Positions 33,837 to 42,276 of a DNA stretch of 64,000 nt are shown one piece after another. Every line of letters begins with the position of its first letter. The stretch's first letter is position 1. The notes under the pieces were generated by a model. The model was not told the DNA's origin. It made no database searches and saw only the letters and a list, made by a program, of their open reading frames with translations. The position numbers were made by a program, and so were the translations under genes. This DNA comes from Isoptericola croceus (GTDB lineage Bacteria > Actinomycetota > Actinomycetes > Actinomycetales > Cellulomonadaceae): the NCBI RefSeq assembly GCF_029382255.1, contig NZ_JARLLG010000002.1, positions 310,001-374,000 on the forward strand. Reading direction: 5' to 3'.

Positions 33837-34645
33837 CCCGGGTCACGGTCGCGCAGGTCGAGGTGTCGGACGATCACGAGGCGAACCGGTACATGGTCGC
33901 CGACGCGTTCGCCGCGGCCGCGGCGGTGGACGCCGACCTGCTCGTGCTGCCGGAGTACGCCTCGGGGTACCACCGCCACGGCGTCGGCATCGAGCACGCC
34001 GAGCCGCTGGACGGCCCGTTCGTGTCGGCCCTGCGCACGCTCGCCACGCAGTACCAGGTGGCCGTGCTGGCCGGCACGACCCTGCCGGGTGCTGATCCCG
34101 CACCGGGCGGCGAGGGGCGCCGCGCGGTGAACGCCGTCGTCGCGGTGGATGCCGCGGGCGAGCTGGCCGGCGTCTATCGCAAGGTCCACCTCTATGACGC
34201 GTTCGGCAGCCGGGAGTCCGACCGCCTCGAGCCGGGACCCGCGGACGCCGAGCCGCTGACCTTGCGCGTCGGCGATCTCACCTTCGGCGTCATCACCTGC
34301 TACGACCTGCGGTTCCCCGAGTCGGCGCGACGGGTGGCCGACGCCGGTGCGGACGTCCTCGTGGTCCCGGCGGCCTGGGTGGACGGCCCGCTCAAGGCCG
34401 AGCACTGGCGCACGCTGCTGACGGCGCGGGCGATCGAGAACACCGTGGTGGCGATCGGCGTCGGGATGGCGGGCAAGGGGGTGACGGGCCGCTCGGTGCT
34501 CGTCGGACCGGACGGCGTCGTCGGCCTGGAGATGGACGAGCGCCCGCAGTTCCGCACGGTCGACCTGGACCCGGAGCAGCTCGACGCCGTGCGCCGGGTG
34601 AACCCGTCGCTGGCGAACCGTCGCTACGCCGTCGTCCCCCGCTGA
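33833..34645 (+). CDS. Carbon-nitrogen hydrolase (nitrilase superfamily)
   Basis: 270 residues; ATG 33833 overlaps the previous stop (ATGA). The catalytic triad is visible: Glu in LVLPEYASG (about 41), Lys in YRKVHLYDAFG (about 117) and Cys in GVITCYDLRFPES (about 156). The C-terminus ANRRYAVVPR is usual for deaminated-glutathione/omega-amidase-type members. It probably hydrolyses a small amide; the operon with mca suggests a link to thiol-conjugate or deaminated thiol repair (inference). Confidence 0.9.
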   Translation: MTRVTVAQVEVSDDHEANRYMVADAFAAAAAVDADLLVLPEYASGYHRHGVGIEHAEPLDGPFVSALRTLATQYQVAVLAGTTLPGADPAPGGEGRRAVNAVVAVDAAGELAGVYRKVHLYDAFGSRESDRLEPGPADAEPLTLRVGDLTFGVITCYDLRFPESARRVADAGADVLVVPAAWVDGPLKAEHWRTLLTARAIENTVVAIGVGMAGKGVTGRSVLVGPDGVVGLEMDERPQFRTVDLDPEQLDAVRRVNPSLANRRYAVVPR

Positions 34646-34647
34646 CC

Positions 34648-35388
34648 TCAGATGGTGAGTGCTGCGAGGTAGATCGCCACGGTGTGGCAGGTGAACCCGA
34701 CCACGGTCAGGGCGTGGAAGATCTCGTGGAAGCCGAACCAGCGCGGCGAGGGGTTCGGGAACTTGGTGCCGTACACGACGGCCCCGAGCGTGTAGGCGAG
34801 CCCGCCACCGGCGACGAGCCACACCACGGCGGCGCCGCCGGTCGCCGCGAACTGGCCCAGGTAGGCGACGGCCACCCAGCCGAGCGCCACGTAGACCGGC
34901 ACGTAGAGCCATCGTGGTGCACCCATCCACAGCACCCGGGCCAGGAGGCCCGCCACGGCACCGCTCCACACGATCGTGAGCAGGACGGTCGCGGTCGGCG
35001 GGTCCAGCAGCATGACGGCGAGCGGCGTGTAGGTGCCGGCGATGATGAGGAAGATGTTCGCGTGGTCCATGCGGCGCAGGACCGCCTCCGCGCGTGGTGA
35101 CCAGGTGCCACGGTGGTAGACGGCACTGGTGCCGAAGAGCATGAACGCGCTGAGCCCGAAGACCGCCGCGGCGACCTTGCCGGCCACGGGTTCGGCGATG
35201 ACGACGAGCACGATGCTCGCCGCCAGCGCGAGGGGCGTGGTGATCGCGTGGATCCAGCCGCGCAGCCGCGGCTTGAGGCGACGGGCAGCCTCCTTGGCCT
35301 CCGCCGCCACGTCCTTCGCGACGGCGGTGATCCCGCCGGTGTCCGGGGCCTCGGCCCCGGGGGCACGGCGCTCCGCTCCTCCTGCCAC
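34648..35388 (-). CDS. Hemolysin III family (PAQR) membrane protein
   Basis: 246 residues from GTG 35388, with GGAGAA upstream. A 45-residue cytoplasmic N-terminus precedes seven membrane helices. PAQR/hemolysin III motifs include LRGWIHAITTPLALAASIVL, SAVYHRGTW, LRRMDHANIFLIIAGTYTPL, YGTKFPNPSPRWFGFHEIFH and CHTVAIY, with the conserved Ser/His/Asp residues of the metal-dependent hydrolase site. Possibly involved in membrane lipid homeostasis. Tandem palindromes upstream suggest specific repression. Confidence 0.93.
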   Translation of the reverse strand: MAGGAERRAPGAEAPDTGGITAVAKDVAAEAKEAARRLKPRLRGWIHAITTPLALAASIVLVVIAEPVAGKVAAAVFGLSAFMLFGTSAVYHRGTWSPRAEAVLRRMDHANIFLIIAGTYTPLAVMLLDPPTATVLLTIVWSGAVAGLLARVLWMGAPRWLYVPVYVALGWVAVAYLGQFAATGGAAVVWLVAGGGLAYTLGAVVYGTKFPNPSPRWFGFHEIFHALTVVGFTCHTVAIYLAALTI

Positions 35389-35424
35389 GGTTTCTCCTCG
35401 CTCGGTGGTGTGACCCGACTACTA

Positions 35425-35453
35425 CCTACGCTTGCGTAGGTTACGCCAGCGTA
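35425..35453. promoter_or_regulatory. Tandem palindromic operator between hemolysin III and prenyl synthase genes
   Basis: CCTACGCTTGCGTAGG (35425-35440; 7-bp arms, 2-bp centre) is followed at once by TACGCCAGCGTA (35442-35453). Both share the half-site TACGC. Two adjacent sites of this type suit a dimeric TetR-like repressor; the protein is not evident in this window. They lie 37 nt upstream of the hemolysin III start. Confidence 0.65.
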
Positions 35454-35620
35454 GGCGACGCGCGGGGGCCCTGCCGCCAGGGCCCTGTGAAGATCGCGCG
35501 ACGAGAACGCGCGCCCTTCCTCGCGATCTCGGGGAGGGCTCCCGTCGCCGCCGCGGGGAGCGGTACCGTTGTCCCGATTCGTCCCGCCCCGCCACCTACG
35601 AGCACCCACGAAGGACCCGC

Positions 35621-36382
35621 GTGCGCCTGCCCCACCCGCTGTACAGCCTGTACGAGCGTCGGCTCGCCGGCTCGCTGGACCACGAGCAGATGCCGCGCCA
35701 CGTCGGCGTCATCCTCGACGGCAACCGGCGCTGGGCGAAGTCCTTCGGCGAGACGGCGGCCACGGGTCACCGCCGGGGAGCCGACAAGATCACCGAGTTC
35801 CTGGGCTGGGCCGAGGAGCTGGGCATCGAGGTCGTGACACTGTGGATGCTCTCCACGGACAACCTCGCCCGCCCGGAGCGCGAGCTGGCCAACCTGCTCG
35901 ACATCATCGAGGACGCGGTCCGCGACCTCGCCGACTCGGGGCGCTGGCGGCTGCGGGTGATGGGGCGCCTCGACCTGCTGCCCGAACGCCTCGCCGGTGC
36001 CCTGCGCGCGGCGGTCACCCAGACCGCGGACGTCGTCGGGCTGCACGTCAACGTCGCCGTCGGGTACGGAGGCCGCCACGAGATCGCGGACGCCGTCCGG
36101 TCGTACCTGCGGGCCGAGGAGGCCAACGGCACCACGCTCGCCGAGCTGGCCGAGCGGCTCGACGTCGAGGACATCGCGGCCCACCTGTACACCAAGGGAC
36201 AGCCTGACCCCGAGCTGGTGATCCGCACCTCCGGCGAGCTGCGCGTCGGCGGGTTCCTCATGTGGCAGAGCGCCCACTCCGAGCTGTCGTTCTGCGAGGC
36301 CTACTGGCCGGACTTCCGGCGCGTCGACTTCCTGCGGGCGCTGCGAGACTTCTCCCGGCGTGAGCGCCGCCTGGGACGATAG
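35621..36382 (+). CDS. Short-chain (2Z)-prenyl diphosphate synthase, UppS/Rv1086-like
   Basis: 253 residues from GTG 35621, with GAAGGA upstream. Cis-prenyltransferase signatures: HVGVILDGNRRWAKS (catalytic Asp33), ATGHRRGADKITEFLGWAEE, VTLWMLSTDNLARPE, VNVAVGYGGRHEIADAV and VIRTSGELRVGGFLMWQSAH. It condenses isopentenyl diphosphate in cis. The local gene order (greA, DUF4307, mca, hemolysin III) equals that around M. tuberculosis Rv1086, which makes Z,E-farnesyl diphosphate, so a short-chain product is more likely than full undecaprenyl diphosphate (inference). Confidence 0.92.
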   Translation: MRLPHPLYSLYERRLAGSLDHEQMPRHVGVILDGNRRWAKSFGETAATGHRRGADKITEFLGWAEELGIEVVTLWMLSTDNLARPERELANLLDIIEDAVRDLADSGRWRLRVMGRLDLLPERLAGALRAAVTQTADVVGLHVNVAVGYGGRHEIADAVRSYLRAEEANGTTLAELAERLDVEDIAAHLYTKGQPDPELVIRTSGELRVGGFLMWQSAHSELSFCEAYWPDFRRVDFLRALRDFSRRERRLGR

Positions 36383-36433
36383 GCTCCGACGCCCACGGAG
36401 ACCCCGCGGCGACGACCCCGGACAGGAGAACCC

Positions 36434-36922
36434 ATGACGACGCCTGACGACAGCGTGCCCGGCACGGCCCGCGACGCCGCCCAGACCTGGGAGGCGTTGT
36501 TCCGCACGCAGGTCACGCTCATGCGCCGGTTCCAGGCCGACCCGGTCTGGCGCCAGGTGTCCGTCCGTGAGTACGACGTGCTCTTCACGCTGTCGCGGAG
36601 CGAGGACGGCACGATGCGCCTGTGTGAACTGAACGAGAGCGTGCTCATGGCCCAGTCGTCGCTCTCCCGGCTCGTCGAGCGGCTCGAGGACCGCGAGCTC
36701 GTGCTGCGCACCGTGCCGCCGGACGACGCCCGCGGCACCCTCGTGGCGCTGACCCAGACCGGCCGGCGGGTGCAGCGCGACGTCGGACGGCGTCACGTCC
36801 GCGCGATGGAGCAGTACGTCGGCGGTGCCCTGGGTACCGAGGAGCAGGCCGAGCTGACCCGGCTGCTCGACAAGCTGCGCGGCGCGCAGCCCGACATCGC
36901 GGACTGGTGCCCACTGGATTGA
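36434..36922 (+). CDS. MarR family transcriptional regulator
   Basis: 162 residues from ATG 36434, with GGAGAA upstream. Winged helix: SVREYDVLFTLSRSEDGTMR, LCELNESVLMAQSSLSRLVE, RLEDRELVLRTVPPDDARGT, VALTQTGRRVQRDVGRRHVR, flanked by dimerisation helices. Lies between the prenyl synthase and glycerate kinase genes on the same strand; its targets are not evident. Confidence 0.92.
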   Translation: MTTPDDSVPGTARDAAQTWEALFRTQVTLMRRFQADPVWRQVSVREYDVLFTLSRSEDGTMRLCELNESVLMAQSSLSRLVERLEDRELVLRTVPPDDARGTLVALTQTGRRVQRDVGRRHVRAMEQYVGGALGTEEQAELTRLLDKLRGAQPDIADWCPLD

Positions 36923-36944
36923 CCAGGCCGGATATCCTCGGCGC

Positions 36945-38123
36945 GTGACCTCGCCGACGACCCCCGCCACGACGTCGACCGACGCACCCCACGTCGTCGT
37001 CGTCCCCGACTCCTTCAAGGGCAGCCTCGGGGCGACCGACGTCGCCGCGGCGCTGCGAACCGGCGTCCTCGCCGCGGCCCCGGGGGCCCGGGTGACGTGC
37101 CTCGCGATGGCCGACGGCGGGGAAGGCACCCTGGACGCCCTGCTCACCACCTGGCGCACGCCGATCCACCACGTCGAGACCGTCGACGCCGTCGGGCGGC
37201 CCACCACGGCGCGCTACGCCGTCTCGCCCGACGGGCGTACCGGTGTCGTCGAGCTCGCCGAGGCGAGCGGGCTGCCTGCGGTCGGCGACGTCCCGCTGCA
37301 GCCCTTGCACGCCGGCACGCGAGGCACCGGTGACGTCGCCGCGGCCGTCCTCGACGCCGGCGCCGAGGAGGTGCTCGTCTGCCTGGGCGGCTCCGCGTCG
37401 ACCGACGGCGGCGCCGGGATCCTCACCGGTCTGGGCGCCCGGCTCCTCGACGCGCACGGTGAGCCCGTCCCGGACGGCGGCGAAGGGCTGGCGCAGGTCG
37501 CCTCGCTCGACCTGGGCGGACTGCACCCGCGCGCCCGCCAGGTGCGGTGGCGTCTCGCCGTCGACGTCACCAACCCGCTGGTCGGCGAGCTCGGGTCGGC
37601 CGCGATCTTCGCGCCGCAGAAGGGCGCCGGTGCCGGGGATGTCGCGTTCCTCGACGAGGCGCTGACCCGCTGGGCCGATCTCCTGGAGCGCGAGACCGGC
37701 GTCCGCGTGCACGAGCTTCCGGGCGCCGGGGCGGCCGGCGGCGTCCCCGCCGCCTTCGTGGCCCTGCTCGGTGCCGAGCTGGAACCCGGCGCGACCCTCG
37801 TCGCCGAGGCGGTCGGGCTGCCGATGGCGCTCGCCGACGCCGCGCTCGTGCTCACCGGGGAGGGGTCGTTCGACTCGCAGTCGGTACGCGGCAAGGTGGC
37901 CGACGGCGTCGCGCGCCTGGCCGCGGCGTCCCCGGCCCGGCCTCCGGTCGTCGTGGTCGCCGGCCAGGTGCTGCTCCCGGCCGAGCAGACTCGGGCGGCC
38001 GGTATCACCGCGGCGTTCTCGATCGCACCGGGGCCGATCGGGCTCGACGACCTGATGTCCCGCACGGTCGCACGGCTGAGCGACGTCGCGGCATCCGTGA
38101 CGAACCTCGTGCTGGCGAGGTAG
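36945..38123 (+). CDS. Glycerate kinase (GlxK/GarK type)
   Basis: 392 residues from GTG 36945. Typical opening VVVVPDSFKGSLGATDVAAA, then CLAMADGGEGTLDALLTTW, LVCLGGSASTDGGAGILTGL, RLAVDVTNPLVGELGSAAIF, APQKGA and ALVLTGEGSFDSQSVRGKVA. It phosphorylates glycerate with ATP in glyoxylate/glycerate metabolism (2-phosphoglycerate-forming class). Twenty-two nt downstream of marR and possibly co-transcribed with it. Confidence 0.94.
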   Translation: MTSPTTPATTSTDAPHVVVVPDSFKGSLGATDVAAALRTGVLAAAPGARVTCLAMADGGEGTLDALLTTWRTPIHHVETVDAVGRPTTARYAVSPDGRTGVVELAEASGLPAVGDVPLQPLHAGTRGTGDVAAAVLDAGAEEVLVCLGGSASTDGGAGILTGLGARLLDAHGEPVPDGGEGLAQVASLDLGGLHPRARQVRWRLAVDVTNPLVGELGSAAIFAPQKGAGAGDVAFLDEALTRWADLLERETGVRVHELPGAGAAGGVPAAFVALLGAELEPGATLVAEAVGLPMALADAALVLTGEGSFDSQSVRGKVADGVARLAAASPARPPVVVVAGQVLLPAEQTRAAGITAAFSIAPGPIGLDDLMSRTVARLSDVAASVTNLVLAR

Positions 38124-38141
38124 GAGGCCGGCGCAGCGCGC

Positions 38142-40067
38142 TCAGGGCGCGGAGTCGTCGTGCAGCACGACCCGCGAGAGCTCGACCTCGCCACCGGGTA
38201 GCACCCAGTAGTGCAGCCGGCGTGCTTGTGGTGAGCTGACCTGCAGGGACAGCCGCATGGCGTGTGCGCCGTCCTGCTCCCGGACGAGGTACGGGCTGCC
38301 GCCCCCGTCGGCCCGGCGCAGCCGGTGCAGCTCGAAGCCCGGGACGTCCGGAGCGCGTCCGGTGAGCACCAGGACCACGGCGCGGTGCACCTTGTCCTCC
38401 AGCCCGCGGCCCACGTCGGCGAGCGACTCGCAGAACCGTGGGCCGACGGTGTACTCGGGCAGCGGGTACCGGTCCTTCTCGTCCGCGCCGATGATCTCGG
38501 CCCACGTGCGCAGGACGTCGAACCGCAGCTGTGCCTCGGGGTCGCTGAAGCACCGCTTCGGTGCCGCCTGCTCGGGAGGCCGGACCCGGTCCTTGCGTGC
38601 GCTGCGGATCTTGGTCTTGTACCGCTCCACGTCCTCACGCAGGCGGTCGAGACGGTCACGCTGTTCCCGGGCCAGGTCGCGCAGGCCGGTCGTCTCCAGC
38701 TCCAGTGCCCGGACGGTGGCGCGTAGCTCGGTCGCCTCCCGCTCGGCGCGGTCCGCCCGCGAGCGGTGCTCGTGGACGGACAGCTCGAGCTGGTTGACGA
38801 GCACCTTCTTCGCCGGGGACGCAGGGCTGGCGGGGACGTCCGGACCCGGCTCGTCGCTGCCCGACGGCGAGGGTGCGGTGAGCCTCGGGCGTGCGTCCGG
38901 CGGAGGCACGGCCGGCCGAGGGCCAGGGCCGGGAACGGGCCGCGGCGGTGCCGGGGGACCGGATGGGGACCCGGGCCCGGTGGGGTCCTCGGGTGCCGGT
39001 GGGCTCTCGGCGGAGTCCGGCGACGTCTCCTCGTCGGGGAGCGCGGGTGCTCCCAGCCAGGGGGGACCGCCGTCGAGCAGGCTGAGCGCCTCGAGCACCG
39101 CGTCGGCGTCGTCCACGTCGTCGAGCCGCAGGTCGGGCTGCCTCGTGCCGCCACCCGGCCCGGGGACGGGGCGGCCGGGGAGCAGGCGGGCCGCGACGGT
39201 CTCGCCGACGGAGAACAGGTCGCGCAGGTCGTCGTCCCCCCGGGTGGCCCGGTCTCGCTCGACCCGGACCGTCACCGCCGGGGCCAGGGCGAGCAGGACG
39301 GTGTCGGCCGTGACCTGGTGCACCTGGGTCGGGACGACGGCGCCGTGGGGATATGCCGCGTGGACGCGCGCCAGCTGCGTGGCGGAGTCGGGCAGCGTGT
39401 CGCGCACGTCGAGTCGCCGGCTGCCGGCGTCGAGCGTGCCGCGCACCGGCATGCCGGGGGCGAGCAAGCGGTCGATCGGCACGATCGGCAACGTCAGCTC
39501 CTGGGCGACCTGCGCGGTCTTGCCGTCGCGGGTCTGGACCAGTGCCCGTGTGCCGACGACGCCGAGGACGGTGCCCGCCGTCGTCGTCAGCGGCACGGCC
39601 GGGCCGGTGCTCCCGGCGAGTCCTGCCGTGGCCGCGGAGGTGAGCGCGTCCTGGACGAGGCGCTCGTGCACCCGGGTGCCCTCGGTGTCGTCGTAGGCGA
39701 ACCACAGGTGCGAACGGGACGGGTCGTGCACCCACTCGATGCCGACCGGGTAGACGCGAGACGCCCCGCCGTAGACCTGCGTCCCGTGCGGCATGCTGTG
39801 GGAGAACGCCCAGGAGGGCTCACCGGTGTCGATCACCACGACCTCGGCGAGCCCGCGCACCTCCTGCAGCACCCGACCGGCGTCGACGTACGGGCGGCTG
39901 CCGTGCCGTGGGGTCGAGACGACGACGACGGGCCAGGCCCGGTCGGTGTGGTGGAGTCGGGTGGCGAGCTGCTCGGCCTGCGTCGCGGTCCGGACGTGCT
40001 CGACGACGGAAGGGGCCTGCGGCCGGCTGGTGCGAGTCAGGACGGAGGCGGTGCGGGTGCTGGCCAC
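38142..40067 (-). CDS. Large multidomain protein of unknown function with coiled coil
   Basis: 641 residues from GTG 40067, with GGGAGGAGG directly upstream. I do not recognise a named family. Visible parts: a Rossmann-like N-domain (about 20-140; AWPVVVVSTPRHGSRPYVDA, LAEVVVIDTGEPSWAFS, HGTQVYGGASRVYPVG); a beta-rich middle with repeated barrel-like strands (about 150-300; GTVLGVVGTRALVQTRDGKT, FSVGETVAARLLPGRP); a Pro/Ser-rich linker (about 335-430); a charged coiled coil (about 430-505); and a mixed C-terminal domain (515-641) ending ARRLHYWVLPGGEVELSRVV. No signal peptide or membrane helix. It stands alone between convergent glycerate kinase and divergent hemH. The architecture resembles regulatory or defence proteins, but no catalytic motif is visible. 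Confidence 0.82.
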   Translation of the reverse strand: MASTRTASVLTRTSRPQAPSVVEHVRTATQAEQLATRLHHTDRAWPVVVVSTPRHGSRPYVDAGRVLQEVRGLAEVVVIDTGEPSWAFSHSMPHGTQVYGGASRVYPVGIEWVHDPSRSHLWFAYDDTEGTRVHERLVQDALTSAATAGLAGSTGPAVPLTTTAGTVLGVVGTRALVQTRDGKTAQVAQELTLPIVPIDRLLAPGMPVRGTLDAGSRRLDVRDTLPDSATQLARVHAAYPHGAVVPTQVHQVTADTVLLALAPAVTVRVERDRATRGDDDLRDLFSVGETVAARLLPGRPVPGPGGGTRQPDLRLDDVDDADAVLEALSLLDGGPPWLGAPALPDEETSPDSAESPPAPEDPTGPGSPSGPPAPPRPVPGPGPRPAVPPPDARPRLTAPSPSGSDEPGPDVPASPASPAKKVLVNQLELSVHEHRSRADRAEREATELRATVRALELETTGLRDLAREQRDRLDRLREDVERYKTKIRSARKDRVRPPEQAAPKRCFSDPEAQLRFDVLRTWAEIIGADEKDRYPLPEYTVGPRFCESLADVGRGLEDKVHRAVVLVLTGRAPDVPGFELHRLRRADGGGSPYLVREQDGAHAMRLSLQVSSPQARRLHYWVLPGGEVELSRVVLHDDSAP

Positions 40068-40275
40068 GGTGCCTCCTCCCCTGCGGTCCGGCCGGTCTCT
40101 CGACACTACCTGCGGCCCAGGCTGCCGGCCCGGTACCGGCACCGCGCGCCGCAAGATCGCTGCCTGAGGCGACGGCGAGAGGGATGTGACGTCGTGTGCG
40201 TTCAATGTCACGTCCGCGCTCCCCGTCCGCGTACGCCCGCGCGCCCGGACCGGTGCCATGATGAGCCTCATGCCG

Positions 40276-41415
40276 ATGACCCCCCGGTCGGCCGATCCCG
40301 GCCCGTACGACGCCCTGCTCCTGTACTCCTTCGGTGGCCCGAACAAGCCGGAGGACGTCGTCCCGTTCCTCCGCAACGTGACCGCCGGCAAGGGGATCCC
40401 CGACTCGCGCCTCGAAGAGGTCGGCGAGCACTACTACGGGTTCGGCGGCAGGAGCCCGATCAACGCCCAGAACCTTGCGCTCAAGGCGGCGCTGGAGGCC
40501 GAGCTCGCTCGCCGCGGCATCGAGATCCCCGTCGTGTGGGGCAACCGCAACTGGGAGCCGTACACCACCGAGGCGATCGACGAGCTGGAGCGGCTCGGTG
40601 CCGAGCGCGCCGTCGCGCTCGTCACGTCCGCCTACTCGTCCTACTCGGGCTGCCGGCAGTACCGCGAGGACCTCGCGGTCACGCTGGAGAAGCGCGGCCA
40701 GCTCGGGCCCGACGGCTCGACGGGCGTGGAGCTCGACAAGATCCGCTCCTACTTCAACCACCCGGGGTTCGTCCAGGCCAACGTCGAGGCTGTCCTCGAG
40801 GCGTTCGCCGAGCTCGCGGAGAAGGGCGGGAGCCCGGCCGACGCGCAGCTGGTGTTCGTCACCCACTCCATCCCGGACACGATGGAGGCGGCCTCCCGGA
40901 TCTCCGGTGCCACCTATGCCCAGCAGCACCTCGACGTCGCCGACGTGATCGCCGGGCGCGTCGCGGAGCAGCTGGGGCACACCGTCGAGTGGGAGCTCGC
41001 CTACTGCTCACGCTCCGGCCCCCCGTCGCAGCCGTGGCTCGAGCCCGACGTCAACGACCTGCTCACCGAGCGGGCGGGCGAGGGCCTGCGCGACGTGGTG
41101 CTGTCCCCGATCGGGTTCGTCTCGGACCACATGGAGGTCGCCTACGACCTCGACACCGAGGCCATGCAGACAGCGACCGAGCTCGGCATGCACGCAGTGC
41201 GTGCCGGTACCGTCGGGACGCGGCCGGCGTTCGTCTCCGGGTTGGTCGACCTGCTGCTGGAGCGCGCCGCCATCGCCCGGGGCGAGGACGTCGACGAGGC
41301 GACGGTGGGGACGCTGCCGGCCTTCCGCTCCGTGTGCGAGGTCGACTGCTGCCTGCGCCGCGACGGCGAGCCCAGCGGCGTCCCGGCCCTGTGCTCGCGC
41401 GACCTGCACCGCTGA
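40276..41415 (+). CDS. hemH: Coproporphyrin ferrochelatase (HemH/CpfC)
   Basis: 379 residues from ATG 40276; in-frame ATGs at 40258, 40261 and 40270 are also possible and none has a good ribosome site. Hallmarks: YDALLLYSFGGPNKPEDVVP, VVWGNRNWEPYTTEAIDELE, LVTSAYSSYSGCRQYREDL, VFVTHSIPDTMEAAS and SPIGFVSDHMEVAYDLDTEA. The C-terminus (SVCEVDCCLRRDG and PALCSRD) has cysteines placed like the [2Fe-2S] ligands of actinobacterial ferrochelatases. It inserts Fe2+ into coproporphyrin III. Directly followed by hemQ. Confidence 0.94.
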   Translation: MTPRSADPGPYDALLLYSFGGPNKPEDVVPFLRNVTAGKGIPDSRLEEVGEHYYGFGGRSPINAQNLALKAALEAELARRGIEIPVVWGNRNWEPYTTEAIDELERLGAERAVALVTSAYSSYSGCRQYREDLAVTLEKRGQLGPDGSTGVELDKIRSYFNHPGFVQANVEAVLEAFAELAEKGGSPADAQLVFVTHSIPDTMEAASRISGATYAQQHLDVADVIAGRVAEQLGHTVEWELAYCSRSGPPSQPWLEPDVNDLLTERAGEGLRDVVLSPIGFVSDHMEVAYDLDTEAMQTATELGMHAVRAGTVGTRPAFVSGLVDLLLERAAIARGEDVDEATVGTLPAFRSVCEVDCCLRRDGEPSGVPALCSRDLHR

Positions 41416-41433
41416 ACCGACGAGGAGAGCATC

Positions 41434-42198
41434 ATGACCGACCAGCACATCCACGCCGACACCGGCGAGGCCGTCGACGCCGAGGCGATCAACACCTCGA
41501 TCCGCTACGCGATGATCTCGGTGTTCTCCGTCGCCGAGCCGCTGCCCGCCGACCCGCGTGAGCGGGCCGAGGTCGTCGCCGAGGCCGAGTCCGCCCTGTG
41601 GGACGGCGCCGACGACGCGTCACAGGACCCCGCGCGGCCCGACGGTGCCGTCGTCGTGCGCGGCGTGTACGACGTGGCCGGGCTGCGGGCCGACGCCGAC
41701 CTCATGGTCTGGGTCCACGGGCCCACCGTCGAGTCCGTCCAGGGTGCCTACCAGCGGTTGCGCGCCTCCCGGCTCGGTGCCGCGCTCGCACCCGAGTGGT
41801 CCGTGGTGGCGCTGCACCGCGCCGCCGAGTTCAACCGGGGCCACGTCCCCGCGTTCCTCGCGGGGGAGCAGCCGCGGGACTACCTGTGCGTCTACCCGTT
41901 CGTCCGTTCCTACGAGTGGTACCTCCTGCCCGACGACGAGCGCCGCACCATGCTGCGCGACCACGGCGTCGCCGCGGCGGGGTACGCCGACGTGCGGGCC
42001 AACACGATGAGCACCTTCGCACTGTCGGACTACGAGTGGCTGCTGGCGTTCGAGGCCGACGAGCTCCACCGCATCGTGGACCTCATGCGCGACCTGCGCG
42101 CCACCGAGGCGCGCCGGCACGTGCGCGAGGAGGTGCCGTTCTTCACTGGGCCGAGGGTGCGCCTCGCAGCATGGGCGGACCGCCAGCCACTGGCCTGA
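41434..42198 (+). CDS. hemQ: Coproheme decarboxylase HemQ/ChdC
   Basis: 254 residues from ATG 41434, with GAGGAGAG upstream, 18 nt after hemH. Chlorite-dismutase-like fold with [99 protein letters not shown] and [20 protein letters not shown]. It oxidatively decarboxylates coproheme to haem b, the last step of the coproporphyrin-dependent pathway of Gram-positives. Pairing with the adjacent ferrochelatase supports that pathway here. Confidence 0.95.
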   Translation: MTDQHIHADTGEAVDAEAINTSIRYAMISVFSVAEPLPADPRERAEVVAEAESALWDGADDASQDPARPDGAVVVRGVYDVAGLRADADLMVWVHGPTVESVQGAYQRLRASRLGAALAPEWSVVALHRAAEFNRGHVPAFLAGEQPRDYLCVYPFVRSYEWYLLPDDERRTMLRDHGVAAAGYADVRANTMSTFALSDYEWLLAFEADELHRIVDLMRDLRATEARRHVREEVPFFTGPRVRLAAWADRQPLA

Positions 42199-42276
42199 CC
42201 GGCCTCGGACCCGGCGGCGGGACGTCGACGCCCGCCAGCAGATGCTCAGCATCCTGATGTTCGCCATGCTGGACCC

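Noticed and set aside
35456-35560. Dyads GGGCCCT/AGGGCCC and GATCGCG/CGCGATC upstream of the prenyl synthase gene considered as a riboswitch or attenuator
   Set aside because: Short arms, no conserved core or leader peptide visible; ordinary GC-rich self-complementarity is as likely.
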